From: Spirochaetaceae bacterium
Lineage (GTDB): Bacteria > Spirochaetota > Spirochaetia > Treponematales > Rectinemataceae
Length of the DNA: 39,076 bases
Reading direction: 5' to 3'
Assembly (NCBI GenBank): GCA_025355995.1
Contig: JANXYQ010000022.1
Coordinates: forward strand, 1-39,076
In this document: positions 1-8,033 of the stretch, piece after piece
How positions within the stretch are numbered: position 1 is the first letter of the stretch
How the letters are laid out: each line of letters starts with the position of its first letter
Program-made: the position numbers and the translations under genes
The notes under the pieces: generated by a model
What the model was told of the DNA's origin: nothing
The model's database searches: none
The model's input: the letters and a program-made list of their open reading frames with translations, nothing else

Positions 1-1
1 A

Positions 2-529
2 GCGTCGAATAGGTGTCGCTGTTTCACCCGCCCAGTCTGCACTAGTTTTCGCCGCCACTCAACCTTGATTCCGTCCACGCCCGCTTGGCTGTTTTGGCTA
101 TCTACCCTGGAATTTTACCCACACTCTTACGCGAAGAGCCATATAAAAAAGAGGGCCGCCGATCTCGCGCCCAGGGCAATGGCGGCTGGCAGCCAGTTCG
201 CTGCGGGAATCCTCGTCCTGCCCCTCGCGGCCGCCTTCCCGCCTGCGAACCTTCCCGGCCAGACGGCGATCGCCGCCTTGGTCGCCTTCGCCCTGCTCTG
301 CAGCGCGGTCGCCTATTTGATCTACTACAAGCTGATGTCCGAGCTCGGCCCTACCAAGGCGCTGACCGTCACCTTCCTCATCCCCGTGTTCGGCATGCTG
401 TGGGGTTCCCTCCTCCTGGGCGAGCGGATCAGCCTAGCGATGGTCGGCGGCGCCGCCCTGGTCCTGGCCGGCACCGCCCTCGTGGCTCTGAAGGGCCGTC
501 TCGCGCCTCCTCGCGTCCGCCGGGGATGA
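2..529 (+). CDS. EamA/DMT-family transporter, C-terminal part (cut by window edge)
   Basis: Inner-membrane drug/metabolite transporter of the EamA type; the substrate cannot be told from sequence. The frame is open from base 2, so the start lies outside the window. From about base 130 onward the protein fits the second EamA repeat: an AAGSQFAAG segment, a helix leading into AYLIYYKLMSELG, the typical LTVTFLIPVFGMLWGSLLLGE loop-helix, and a last helix ending in basic residues. The part before base 130 matches the family poorly and looks less GC-rich than the rest, so it may be diverged or poor sequence. The next gene starts 41 bases after the stop, on the same strand. The family call for the C-terminal half is good; the state of the N-terminal half is unknown. 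Confidence 0.6.
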   Translation, partial: ASNRCRCFTRPVCTSFRRHSTLIPSTPAWLFWLSTLEFYPHSYAKSHIKKRAADLAPRAMAAGSQFAAGILVLPLAAAFPPANLPGQTAIAALVAFALLCSAVAYLIYYKLMSELGPTKALTVTFLIPVFGMLWGSLLLGERISLAMVGGAALVLAGTALVALKGRLAPPRVRRG

Positions 530-570
530 ATAGTATATCTTTCCTGGATCGCAGCGGAGAGGAGGGAAGC

Positions 571-1727
571 ATGGCCAGGACGGGGGCGATGCCCCAGTAC
601 TGGTTCCCCTTGGAGAATTTCATCTCGAGGGAGAAATTCCAGAGGCTCAAGGATTTCGCCGCGGGGAGGGAAACGCCCTGCCTGATCCTCGACCTCGATG
701 TGGTCCGGTCCAAGTACGAGGAGCTCCGGGCGAATTTCCCCTTCGCGAAGGTCTACTTCTCGGTCAAGGCCAACCCGCGGGACGAGCTCGACCAGCTGCT
801 GCGGCTAGGCGTATCGCCCGATCGAATGTCCTTCGGGAACACGGTCAAGTAGCTCAAGGACATCGCCTACTTCCACGAGCGCGGCGTCAGCCTGTTCGCG
901 ACCGACTCGATGACGGACCTGAACGCGATCTCGGAGGCCGCGCCCGGAGCGAGGGTGTACTTCAGGCTCATTACCGACAACCTCGGCGCCGACCTTCCCC
1001 TGACCAAGTGGTCGGGCTGCCAGCCCGACCTGGCCCGCCAGCTCGTCAAGGCGGCCGTGCGCTTCAGCCTGGAGCCCTACGGCCTCTCCTTCCACCCCGG
1101 GTCCCAGCAACGGGACGTGGGCCAATGGTCCTCGGCCCTCACCACGGTGGGGCAGCTGATGAGGTCCATCCGCGAGGGGATCCACGTTGACCTGAAGATG
1201 GTGGACATGGGCGGAGGCCTGCCCGCGAATTACCTCGAGCCGGCCGATCCCATTTCCGATTACGCCGAAAAAATCAAGCGCTTCATCGGCAACGGCTTCA
1301 AGGACGGCTGGCCCCGGGAGTTCATCATCGAGCCCGGACGCTCGCTGGTGGGCGACGCCGGAGCCCTGGTGACCGAGATAGTCAATATCGCGAAGGAATC
1401 GCTGCACGAGCGCTATACCTGGTTTTCCTGGACGTGGGGATGTTCGGCGGACTGATCGAGACGCTGGGCGAGGCGATCAAATATCCGATCTATTTCGAGG
1501 GGACGGGAAGAGCCGTCGACACGATCATAGCCGGGCCGACCTGCGATTCCATGGATATGCTCTACGAGAAGTGGACCTACGCGATGCCCGAGAGCGCCAA
1601 GATCGGCGACAGGGCCTACATCCTCACGACCGGCGCGTATACGCAGAGCGCCTCTTCGATCTATTTCAACGGCTTCCCGCCGCTGGTAGCGTATATCCTA
1701 GCCCGAGGCGGGGCCTCTACTCGTTGA
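571..1727 (+). pseudogene. Ornithine/lysine/diaminopimelate decarboxylase-like gene, interrupted
   Basis: A fold-type III PLP decarboxylase that would make a polyamine such as putrescine or cadaverine from a basic amino acid. The ATG at 571 follows an AGGAGGG ribosome site. The first frame carries the PLP-lysine motif YFSVKANP. It then meets TAG at 850-852, where relatives have a lysine (GNTVK-K-L), and continues in the same frame with EPGRSLVGDAGALVTEI. Near 1423-1428 (a TTTTCC run) the frame shifts, and the C-terminal part continues with FGGLIETLGEAIKYPI, GPTCDSMDMLY and FNGFPPL. All conserved blocks are present across three pieces. The simplest reading is a recently broken gene. Sequencing error could explain the frameshift, and two independent errors are possible near a clone end. 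It overlaps the convergent DapF-like gene by 11 bases. Confidence 0.75.
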
Positions 1728-2562
1728 GGTGGAACTCGCCCCGATAGACGTACTCGGGCCGGGCCGCGACGTAGAGGGCGCCCGCGGCGGTCCACTCGAC
1801 CCACAGGGCGCCCGAGCCCAGGCGGACCATGGCCTCGCGGTCCGAATAGCCGACGGCGGCGGAGGCCGCGAGGGCCGCGGCCGCGGAGGCGCAGCAGTCG
1901 AGGGCTCCCCCCGAGGTGGCGGATACGAGGAGCTCTCCCCGCGAGGCTACCCGGACCGCCACTACCGCGGGCGCCTTCTCCTCGCGGTCGGCGGCCTTCC
2001 GCGACGGGATCCTGCGCGATGAGGCGATGCGGGCCCTCGCCCGCGCGGCGCCGCCCTCCGCGAAGACCGCGGCCGCGTCCGCGGCGGGGATGCCGGCGCG
2101 CAACGGCAGGACCTGGTAGCGCTCGCCCGCGGCCTCGATGCTCGTCGCGCGGGAGGCGGCGGCCGCCGCGCTGAGGGCGTCCCCGTCGGGCAGGCCGCGC
2201 GGCGGCCCGAGCGAGATACCCAGCGAGGCCGAGTCGAGCACGTCCACCCGCAGCTCGCTCCCGGAGATGCGCATCGGCACCGAGTCCGCCCCGCTGCGGC
2301 CCGAGTCGAGGAGGTAGCGGGCCGCGCAGAGCGCGGCGTCGGCGCAGGGGCTCGCCTCGCCGTCGGGCAGGAAGACGCGGAGCCACAGGTCCGCCTCGGG
2401 CTTGGCTATGACAGCGAGGCGGTCCGCGCCCGCGCCGCGCCTGCGGTGGAGCAGGGCCCGCGCGGCCGCCTCCCAGTCCCTGTCCCTGCCGTCCCCGGCC
2501 AGGTCGTCCACGAGGATGATGTCGGAGTCGCAGAGCCGCAGCTTGTAGAAGGTGAGGTCCAT
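1717..2562 (-). CDS. Diaminopimelate epimerase-like (DapF-fold) protein with altered active site
   Basis: A 281-residue protein of the two-cysteine PLP-independent epimerase/isomerase fold. RRGAGADRLAVI (about 41-52) matches the DapF RxxGxGADG block. Cys73 in DGEASPCADA sits where the first catalytic cysteine lies, and Cys223 or Cys224 in GGALDCCASA where the second lies. DapF substrate-binding residues are changed: the CGNG block is CADA here, the second ACGTGA block is CCASA, and the N-terminal GND is DSD. Both general acid/base cysteines therefore remain while the substrate grip differs. I infer an isomerase acting on something other than LL-diaminopimelate, or a lost activity. A -10-like TACACT lies 7 nt before the ATG and no ribosome site is seen. 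Confidence 0.65.
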   Translation of the reverse strand: MDLTFYKLRLCDSDIILVDDLAGDGRDRDWEAAARALLHRRRGAGADRLAVIAKPEADLWLRVFLPDGEASPCADAALCAARYLLDSGRSGADSVPMRISGSELRVDVLDSASLGISLGPPRGLPDGDALSAAAAASRATSIEAAGERYQVLPLRAGIPAADAAAVFAEGGAARARARIASSRRIPSRKAADREEKAPAVVAVRVASRGELLVSATSGGALDCCASAAAALAASAAVGYSDREAMVRLGSGALWVEWTAAGALYVAARPEYVYRGEFHLNE

Positions 2563-2569
2563 GGACGGC

Positions 2570-2575
2570 AGTGTA
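2570..2575 (-). promoter_or_regulatory. -10 element TACACT of DapF-like gene, leaderless arrangement
   Basis: TACACT on the minus strand lies 7 nt before the ATG at 2562. No Shine-Dalgarno sequence fits in that gap, and no clear -35 is visible. Confidence 0.4.
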
Positions 2576-2614
2576 GCACGGGCGGCCGGCTATGCGCCCC
2601 CGGTCGGCCGGCGC

Positions 2615-2620
2615 TATCAT
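2615..2620 (+). promoter_or_regulatory. -10 element TATCAT of rnhB, leaderless arrangement
   Basis: TATCAT followed by 6 nt (CGGCGC) and the ATG at 2627. There is no ribosome site. The spacing puts the likely transcript start at or beside the start codon. Confidence 0.45.
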
Positions 2621-2626
2621 CGGCGC

Positions 2627-3271
2627 ATGACGCCCACCAGTGTCCTGCGCGCGGCCGACTTCCCCGACGGGCCGCCCCACGGGAGGCGCGTCTGCGGCAT
2701 CGACGAGGCCGGCCGCGGTCCCCTCGCCGGGCCCGTGTCGGCGGGGGCCGTCGTACTGCCCGCCGGCTTTCCCCTGGGCGCGTTGGGCGATTCCAAGGCT
2801 CTCTCCGCGAGGCGCCGCGAGGCCGCCTATTCCCTGATCGTCGAGGGCTCGGTGGCCTGGTGCGTGGCCTGGGCCTATCCCTGCGAGATAGACGAGCTCG
2901 ATATCCTAGGAGCGAGCCTCCTCGCGATGCGCCGCGCCTACCTGGGGCTCGTCGCGAGGCTGGCCGCCTCGGGGGGCGGGCCGCCGGAGGAAATCTACGT
3001 CGACGGCAACCGCCTCCCCGAGCTGGGCCTTCCGAGGGAAGCCTCCTGCCGGGCCGTCGTCAAGGGAGACGGCATCGTCCCGGCCATCATGGCCGCGTCC
3101 ATCCTCGCCAAGGTGGCGCGCGACAGGGCGATGGAGCGCTACGACTGGCTCTACCCCGAGTACGGCTACGCGCGCCACAAGGGCTATCCCACGGCCGAGC
3201 ACCGCGCGGCCTGCCGAGCGCTCGGCCCCTCGCCGATCCAGCGGATGAGCTTCAACTACCTCCCGCGTTGA
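2627..3271 (+). CDS. rnhB: Ribonuclease HII
   Basis: Cuts the RNA strand of RNA-DNA hybrids and removes single ribonucleotides from DNA; cytoplasmic. The 214-residue product has the type II signature CGIDEAGRGPLAGPV near the N-terminus (metal-binding Asp-Glu), a third acidic residue in YVDGNRLPEL, and the block AASILAKVARD followed by the GYPT segment, in the family order. Length is normal for RNase HII. The frame is open further upstream, but the ATG at 2627 gives a start about 20 residues before the first motif and sits 6 nt after a -10-like TATCAT, so I prefer it. yjbQ follows after 14 bases. Confidence 0.93.
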   Translation: MTPTSVLRAADFPDGPPHGRRVCGIDEAGRGPLAGPVSAGAVVLPAGFPLGALGDSKALSARRREAAYSLIVEGSVAWCVAWAYPCEIDELDILGASLLAMRRAYLGLVARLAASGGGPPEEIYVDGNRLPELGLPREASCRAVVKGDGIVPAIMAASILAKVARDRAMERYDWLYPEYGYARHKGYPTAEHRAACRALGPSPIQRMSFNYLPR

Positions 3272-3273
3272 CG

Positions 3274-3279
3274 TATACT
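3274..3279 (+). promoter_or_regulatory. -10 element TATACT of yjbQ-like gene, leaderless arrangement
   Basis: TATACT overlaps the end of the rnhB intergenic gap and is 6 nt (GCGCGC) before the ATG at 3286. There is no ribosome site. A weak -35 (TTCAAC, 3251-3256) lies 17 nt upstream inside rnhB. Confidence 0.5.
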
Positions 3280-3285
3280 GCGCGC

Positions 3286-3690
3286 ATGGCCAAGCCATCG
3301 ATCATAAAGGTCCGCAGCTCGAGGCGCGTCGAGATCATCGACATAACCGAGGGAGCGGCCGCCGCGATACGCGACTCCGGCGTGGCCGAGGGGATCTGCG
3401 TGCTGCAGTCCCTCCACACGACCGCCGCCCTCACCGTGAACGAATCGGCCGATCCCGACGTCCGCCTCGACCTGGAGCGGCAGCTCGCCCTCCTCGCGCC
3501 CCGCGATCCGTCCTTCCGCCACGCCGAGGGCAACTCCGACGCCCACATCAAGACGAGCCTCTTCGGCCCCAGCCTTACCTTGGTCGTAAGCGGGGGCAGG
3601 CCATTGCTCGGGACCTGGCAGGCCGTTTACTTCTGCGAGTTCGACGGGCCGCGGGAACGGAGCGTCGTCGTGAAATGCCTGGAGGGCTAG
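3286..3690 (+). CDS. yjbQ: YjbQ/UPF0047 family protein
   Basis: A small (134-residue) cytoplasmic protein of the YjbQ (UPF0047) family. Members have been reported to have thiamine-phosphate-synthase-like activity; the physiological role is unsettled. The conserved histidine blocks are visible: LHTTAALTVNES, then FRHAEGNSDAHIKTSLFGPS, then GTWQAVYFCEFDGPR close to the C-terminus. Length is typical. The start at 3286 is supported by the -10 element 6 nt upstream and by the position of the first conserved strand. Its TAG stop lies inside a 16-bp perfect palindrome shared with the stop of the convergent AraC-type gene. Confidence 0.88.
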   Translation: MAKPSIIKVRSSRRVEIIDITEGAAAAIRDSGVAEGICVLQSLHTTAALTVNESADPDVRLDLERQLALLAPRDPSFRHAEGNSDAHIKTSLFGPSLTLVVSGGRPLLGTWQAVYFCEFDGPRERSVVVKCLEG

Positions 3691-3700
3691 GGCCCTAGCC
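3685..3700. repeat. Perfect 16-bp palindrome covering two convergent stop codons
   Basis: GGCTAGGGCCCTAGCC reads the same on both strands. The yjbQ stop is in the left half and the AraC-type gene stop in the right half, each as GGC TAG. It has no T-tract. It may slow polymerase from both sides; a chance result of two glycine-stop ends is possible. Confidence 0.6.
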
Positions 3701-4825
3701 GGTCCTGGCGGCTACCTGCTTGCGGTAGTCGGAGGGCGTCAGGCCCGTCCACTTCTTGAATGAAGCATGGAAGGTGGATTTCGTGTTGAAGCCGGACTCG
3801 AAGGCCGCCTCGAGGATGTTGATGCGCTCCCGGTCGGCCGCCTCGAAGCGGCTCCGCACGTCCTCCACCCGAAGCCTGTTGATGAAATCGTAGAAATTCA
3901 TCTTGCCGCCCAGGTTGATGATCCGGGAAAGCTCGGTGCGCGAGTAGCCGAGGCTCTCCGCAAGCTCGGGTAGGGTCAAGTCGGGCGAACGGTACAGCCC
4001 AGCCCTCCTTACGGAATCGAGGACCTGATCGAAGAGGGAAGAGCGCATTTCGTCCTTCGTTCCCTGGGCCGGCTCCTCCCGTTCCTTCTCCTCGCCGGGA
4101 GGGGAAATATAGTCCAGCCGCAGCATGCCCCTCCAGCCGAGATAGAGGATGCTGCCGGTCATCGAGACCGAGATGAGCGGATTGAAGGCCACCAAGGGTA
4201 TGCCCGCGAGCATGAAGCAGTCCACGACCAGGAATAAGGCAAGGATTATCAAGATGCAGACGAGGAAGATCAGGAGCCAATTCCATGCGTAACGGTCGGT
4301 GTTGGACACCGTCTCCTTTATTTCCCGCCGGTACCGCCGGTACTTGCCCAGCGACCAGAGCGAGTAGACCCAGAGGCTGGCCTGAAGGTAGAGCCAGACG
4401 ACCCACTCCTCGGCCCTCGAGGGAATCGCGGCGCTGACGTTCGAGTCCACGAAGCCGATCTTCGCCTGCGCCGATTCCAGGAAGAAGGGCGCGAGATAGA
4501 GGATCGAGAGCATGAATGGAAGGAAGTGCAGGAGCTTCGTTTTTGTGAGGCGGAAGCTCGGGTCGATGAGGGCGGAGACGTAGAGGAAGATCAAGGGGCC
4601 TATCAGGAACTGGGCGGGTATGTAGATTTTCACCAAATGAGGGAGCGCGCGATAGAGGCCCGTCGGGAAGAGGGCTTGATAGCAGATCGAGATGCCCGTA
4701 GTGAGGACCAATCCCGCCAGGTAGCGATTGGCTCCACCCCGGCAGGGCTTCGCGACGAGGATCGAGGCGAAGAAGAGGGAAAAAAGGATGCCGGAGGCTA
4801 CAACCAGGCTGGAAACGGGCCACAT
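3695..4825 (-). CDS. Membrane-anchored AraC-family transcriptional regulator
   Basis: A 376-residue protein with about seven hydrophobic segments in the first 240 residues and a C-terminal AraC DNA-binding domain (about 275-376). The second helix-turn-helix is seen in AAFESGFNTKSTFHASFKKWTGLTPSDYRK, and the first around LTLPELAESLGYSRTELSRIIN. Such proteins are thought to sense a membrane or external signal and control nearby genes directly. The divergent neighbours, a beta-barrel-like protein and an FG-GAP lipoprotein, are candidate targets. The ATG at 4825 is preceded by a weak -10 (TAAGGT, 7 nt away) and no ribosome site. An intrinsic terminator pointing into this gene lies just upstream (4863-4890). 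The ligand cannot be told. Confidence 0.85.
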   Translation of the reverse strand: MWPVSSLVVASGILFSLFFASILVAKPCRGGANRYLAGLVLTTGISICYQALFPTGLYRALPHLVKIYIPAQFLIGPLIFLYVSALIDPSFRLTKTKLLHFLPFMLSILYLAPFFLESAQAKIGFVDSNVSAAIPSRAEEWVVWLYLQASLWVYSLWSLGKYRRYRREIKETVSNTDRYAWNWLLIFLVCILIILALFLVVDCFMLAGIPLVAFNPLISVSMTGSILYLGWRGMLRLDYISPPGEEKEREEPAQGTKDEMRSSLFDQVLDSVRRAGLYRSPDLTLPELAESLGYSRTELSRIINLGGKMNFYDFINRLRVEDVRSRFEAADRERINILEAAFESGFNTKSTFHASFKKWTGLTPSDYRKQVAARTG

Positions 4826-4832
4826 CGCCAGA

Positions 4833-4838
4833 ACCTTA
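4833..4838 (-). promoter_or_regulatory. Weak -10 element TAAGGT of AraC-type gene
   Basis: TAAGGT on the minus strand, 7 nt before the ATG at 4825. It lies downstream of the minus-strand terminator at 4863-4890, so it could supply transcription of the gene. The match is weak. Confidence 0.25.
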
Positions 4839-4862
4839 CCAGGAAAGCGGGGAAATTGCCAG

Positions 4863-4890
4863 AAAAAAGTCCGCCTGGATTCAGGCGGAC
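4863..4890 (-). terminator. Intrinsic terminator facing the AraC-type gene
   Basis: On the minus strand a perfect 9-bp stem (GTCCGCCTG/CAGGCGGAC) with loop AATC is followed by six T. It sits between two divergent genes, so it stops minus-strand transcripts that begin within or above the beta-barrel gene before they enter the regulator gene. It could also act as an attenuator in a longer leader. Confidence 0.75.
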
Positions 4891-4939
4891 GACGGGCGCC
4901 GAGGGGCGGGGTATTGTCTGGCGGTCCTTGGAGGCTAAA

Positions 4940-5608
4940 ATGGGAAAACGAATCTTGGTGTCAGTAGCCCTGCTCGCGGCAGCGGCGAGCATGCTCTGCG
5001 CGATCCAGACGGCGGAGATCGATTCCCGCCACGGGGGCCAGACCGGCATCGTCGGCGGCTATCATAACGACGCCGACTACATCGGCGGCTTCGGCGGCAT
5101 CTACGAGCTCGAGCTCGCCCTTTCCAAGGATTTTAGCCTCAGCGCGGACGCGGGCGGCGGCTATAACATGGTCGACGGGCCCCTGGCTGGCGGCGGATTG
5201 GACTTCAAATACCGTTTCCTCAAGCTCAAGAGCTTCGACTTCAGCGCCATAGCCTACGGCAGGGGCTGCTACCTCTTCTCTCCGCAGGAGCCCTCCTACT
5301 ATTTCTACGGCGGCGGAGCCCTCCTCGCGGCGACCACGAGACTGGGCAAATTCGCCTGCACCCTCGGCGGAGGCGCCTCCTACGATGTCTATGGGAATAC
5401 CAAGCTAAAGCTGAGCGATAAAGGCTTCGGCCCCGTCGGGATGGCCAGCCTGAGCTACGCTCTGTCCAAGAAAGCCGACCTCGGCGCGGCCTTCGAGTAC
5501 GGCGGCGACCGGTTTTTCCTCGGCGCCTATATGGACTTCGCCATCGATCGGAGCAAGGCCGCGCCCGCGCCCAAGAAGGCTCCGCCCAAAGCCCCGAAGA
5601 AGAAATAG
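4940..5608 (+). CDS. Secreted, probable outer-membrane beta-barrel protein
   Basis: A 222-residue protein with an N-terminal signal peptide (Lys-Arg, then a hydrophobic stretch to about residue 20). The body is rich in glycine and aromatic residues in alternating patterns (GGFGGIYELELALSKDFSLSAD, YFYGGGALLAATTRLGK), as expected of amphipathic outer-membrane strands. It ends in a Lys/Pro/Ala-rich tail (KAAPAPKKAPPKAPKKK), unusual for a barrel, which normally ends on an aromatic strand. The ATG at 4940 follows TTGGAGGCTAAA, a good ribosome site; the frame is open further upstream but without support. It overlaps no gene and precedes the lipoprotein gene by 9 bases, so the two are probably co-transcribed. 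The specific function is unknown. Confidence 0.7.
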   Translation: MGKRILVSVALLAAAASMLCAIQTAEIDSRHGGQTGIVGGYHNDADYIGGFGGIYELELALSKDFSLSADAGGGYNMVDGPLAGGGLDFKYRFLKLKSFDFSAIAYGRGCYLFSPQEPSYYFYGGGALLAATTRLGKFACTLGGGASYDVYGNTKLKLSDKGFGPVGMASLSYALSKKADLGAAFEYGGDRFFLGAYMDFAIDRSKAAPAPKKAPPKAPKKK

Positions 5609-5617
5609 GAGCCTAGC

Positions 5618-8023
5618 GTGAAAAAAACACCGTTCGCTCTTTGTATCGCCTCGCTCCTCGCCTTAGCGCTCGCTTCTTGCAACATGCTGTCGAACATGAC
5701 GGGCATCGCGGCCGCCGGAAAGAACCATGGGGCTTCCCTTGAAGCCTACGGATTCCACGCCGTGAGCCCGCGCGCCGGGAACGCCCAGCCGATGGGCTTG
5801 CCCCTCTCGACCCCCCGGCCGCGCCAGCAGGTCTATCTCGGCGGGGCCGCCTACAATGGCTCCAAGTCCAACATCCTCGACATATCGGCGGGCAATGCCG
5901 TCGCGAGCGCCGTTCCCTTTTCCCAAAGCGCCAGCGAGACCTCGTGGATGACCTTTCCGCATGCCTCCGCCGGGGCCCATCTATCGAGCGCGAGCGGGAC
6001 CCAGAGCGTAGTTACTGTCGTCTTTTATCCCAGCGACACGAACTGGAATTATGCCAGCGCCCAGACTATCGGATTGGACGGGACGGTGAAGCTCGTATCC
6101 TGGGACGGGAAGAGCCAAGCTATACACTCTTTCGGAAGTGGGCAGAAGGTAACGATCGGATGGCCGGAATCGGGGGCTAGCACCTTCGAAATGAACCAGT
6201 CCGTCGTATCGATCGCGGCCGGGGACGTCAACGGCGACGGGAAGGACGAGATAGGCTTTTGCGCCGGCAACTACTTCGTGGTCATGGCGAGCGACCTCGA
6301 GGCCATCCTCTATCAGGGCTACGTTTCGCCCGGCGACGCCGCTGCCGCCAGGACCTATTTCCACCCGAGCCGCGTGGCCGCGGGCGACATCAAGAACGAC
6401 GGAGGCTGCGAGTTCGTCGCGACCTACGGCAACGATGGAGCCTCGGGCGCGGGAAGCGCCGCGATCTTCGGATACGACGGATCCAAGGTCGGCGCCATCG
6501 CCTCCGTCTCGCTCAGCAACGCGAGCTGCATCCTGAAATTCGCCAATGTCGCGATCGGCGATATCGACGGGGACGGCTACAATGAGGCGGTATTCGGCGG
6601 CAAGAGCAGCAGTAATTCCTATGGACTCATTGCGGCCAGGTGGAGTAGCGGAAGTCTGGGTTTTTTCGATGCGGCTTATACGAGCGGCTCGCCGAACTGG
6701 TCTTTCCGTCCCGTTCCTCCCCTCGCCGTCTTCAATCCCTACGGCACGAGCGTGGCCAATCCGAAAGATTACATTTTCTTCGGCGACTCGATGGTCGGTT
6801 ATGGCTCGAGCGCTTTTTCCGCGGCCTTCACGAGCGGGGATGCCGTGGAATCGGTCACCGTCACGGACGCGGTGGCAGGATGCTTCTATCACGGCTGGTC
6901 CGGCCACGAGGACCAGAGCCAGCTCGCCATCCTCAGCACTAACACCTCTTGGATGAAGATCTACGGACTCGACGATACGGGGAAGTTCAAGAATCTGCAG
7001 ACGATATCCGTCGGCTACACCAGCCCCTTTCCGTCGACGATGTCCCTCTGCGCCGCGGACCTCCAGGGAGACAGCGTGGTCCTGAAATTCATCGACCACC
7101 AGCTCCGGTATTCCGCTCCTACCATCGTGTCGGCTCTCGCCTCGCCGCCCTACTACGAGGACGCGACCGACGTGAGTTCCTTCGGTAACGCGGGGACGAG
7201 CCTGGGGAATACCACCTCCTTTACCGCGAGCGAGGCGGCGTCCTTCACCATCAAGGCCTCCTTCTCCATCGGCGGCGAGGGCGAGGCGCCGCTGGAAGGG
7301 GATCTCGCCAAGTCGAACAACAAGAATACCATCGAATTCGGCTTTTCCGCGGGCTTCCAGTTCGAGCAGGAAATGTCATATACCCATGCCTACGAGACTA
7401 TGGCCGGCCAGGACTCGGTGGTCTTCGCCTGCATTCCCTACGACGAGTACAAATACACGATCATGAGCGACCCCTCGGCAGCCAATATCGGCAAGACGAT
7501 AGTCATCGCGGTGCCCCAGGCGGCCCAGGTCATCAATATGGAGCGCGGAGTCTTCAATGCCCTGCCGGGGAACACTCTTCAGGTGGGGTCCAACGTCTTC
7601 GTTCATACCCTCGGCGTGCCGGGCAGCTACATGACCAAGAGCCAGCTGGACGCGGCGTGCGACCGCTTGGGTATTAAAGTCATGTACGACGCTTCGGGCG
7701 TATCGGTGTCGGTGGGCGACGGCCAGCTTTCCAAGTCGGCCATCTCCTATACCGATTCGAAGGCAGCTACCTTCGGCACCCAGCTCTCCGTCACCACCTC
7801 GAGCGAGGAGGTGCTAGCTTGCGTCCTCTGGGGGACCTCGCTGGGCATCGACATAAATACCGAGTTTTCCATAGGCGTCAGCGACACGACCGAGGTAGAG
7901 GGAGTCGTGCCCTCGGCCAAGTCCTCGGACAAGCCCTTCAAATTCGGCATCGGCCTCGTCAACAAGAAGGACGTGAGCCTTCAGCCAGGCTCCTTCATGG
8001 TCGCGACCTACTGGGTGGAGTAA
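5618..8023 (+). CDS. Large lipoprotein with FG-GAP-like repeats
   Basis: An 801-residue product that begins with GTG after AGGAG (8-nt spacing, overlapping the preceding stop). The signal peptide ends in ALASC, so Cys21 is the likely lipidated residue. Calcium-binding-type FG-GAP loops are visible at about 202-213 (GDVNGDGKDE), about 255 (GDIKNDGGCE, weaker) and about 314 (GDIDGDGYNE), consistent with an N-terminal beta-propeller of roughly 450 residues. The remainder is Ser/Thr-rich with no family I recognise. Probably surface- or periplasm-exposed and co-expressed with the barrel-like protein upstream. A binding or structural role is an inference from the propeller alone. Confidence 0.75.
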   Translation: MKKTPFALCIASLLALALASCNMLSNMTGIAAAGKNHGASLEAYGFHAVSPRAGNAQPMGLPLSTPRPRQQVYLGGAAYNGSKSNILDISAGNAVASAVPFSQSASETSWMTFPHASAGAHLSSASGTQSVVTVVFYPSDTNWNYASAQTIGLDGTVKLVSWDGKSQAIHSFGSGQKVTIGWPESGASTFEMNQSVVSIAAGDVNGDGKDEIGFCAGNYFVVMASDLEAILYQGYVSPGDAAAARTYFHPSRVAAGDIKNDGGCEFVATYGNDGASGAGSAAIFGYDGSKVGAIASVSLSNASCILKFANVAIGDIDGDGYNEAVFGGKSSSNSYGLIAARWSSGSLGFFDAAYTSGSPNWSFRPVPPLAVFNPYGTSVANPKDYIFFGDSMVGYGSSAFSAAFTSGDAVESVTVTDAVAGCFYHGWSGHEDQSQLAILSTNTSWMKIYGLDDTGKFKNLQTISVGYTSPFPSTMSLCAADLQGDSVVLKFIDHQLRYSAPTIVSALASPPYYEDATDVSSFGNAGTSLGNTTSFTASEAASFTIKASFSIGGEGEAPLEGDLAKSNNKNTIEFGFSAGFQFEQEMSYTHAYETMAGQDSVVFACIPYDEYKYTIMSDPSAANIGKTIVIAVPQAAQVINMERGVFNALPGNTLQVGSNVFVHTLGVPGSYMTKSQLDAACDRLGIKVMYDASGVSVSVGDGQLSKSAISYTDSKAATFGTQLSVTTSSEEVLACVLWGTSLGIDINTEFSIGVSDTTEVEGVVPSAKSSDKPFKFGIGLVNKKDVSLQPGSFMVATYWVE

Positions 8024-8033
8024 AAGCCTCGGC

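Noticed and set aside
850-852. In-frame TAG in the decarboxylase as a pyrrolysine or recoded codon
   Set aside because: TAG ends several ordinary genes here (yjbQ, buk, the delta subunit, fliW), and the same decarboxylase gene also has a frameshift. No pyl genes are seen in the window.
1661-2680. 339-residue minus-strand frame overlapping the DapF-like gene
   Set aside because: Low-complexity Arg/Gly-rich translation in a different frame; the DapF-like frame has the real motifs.
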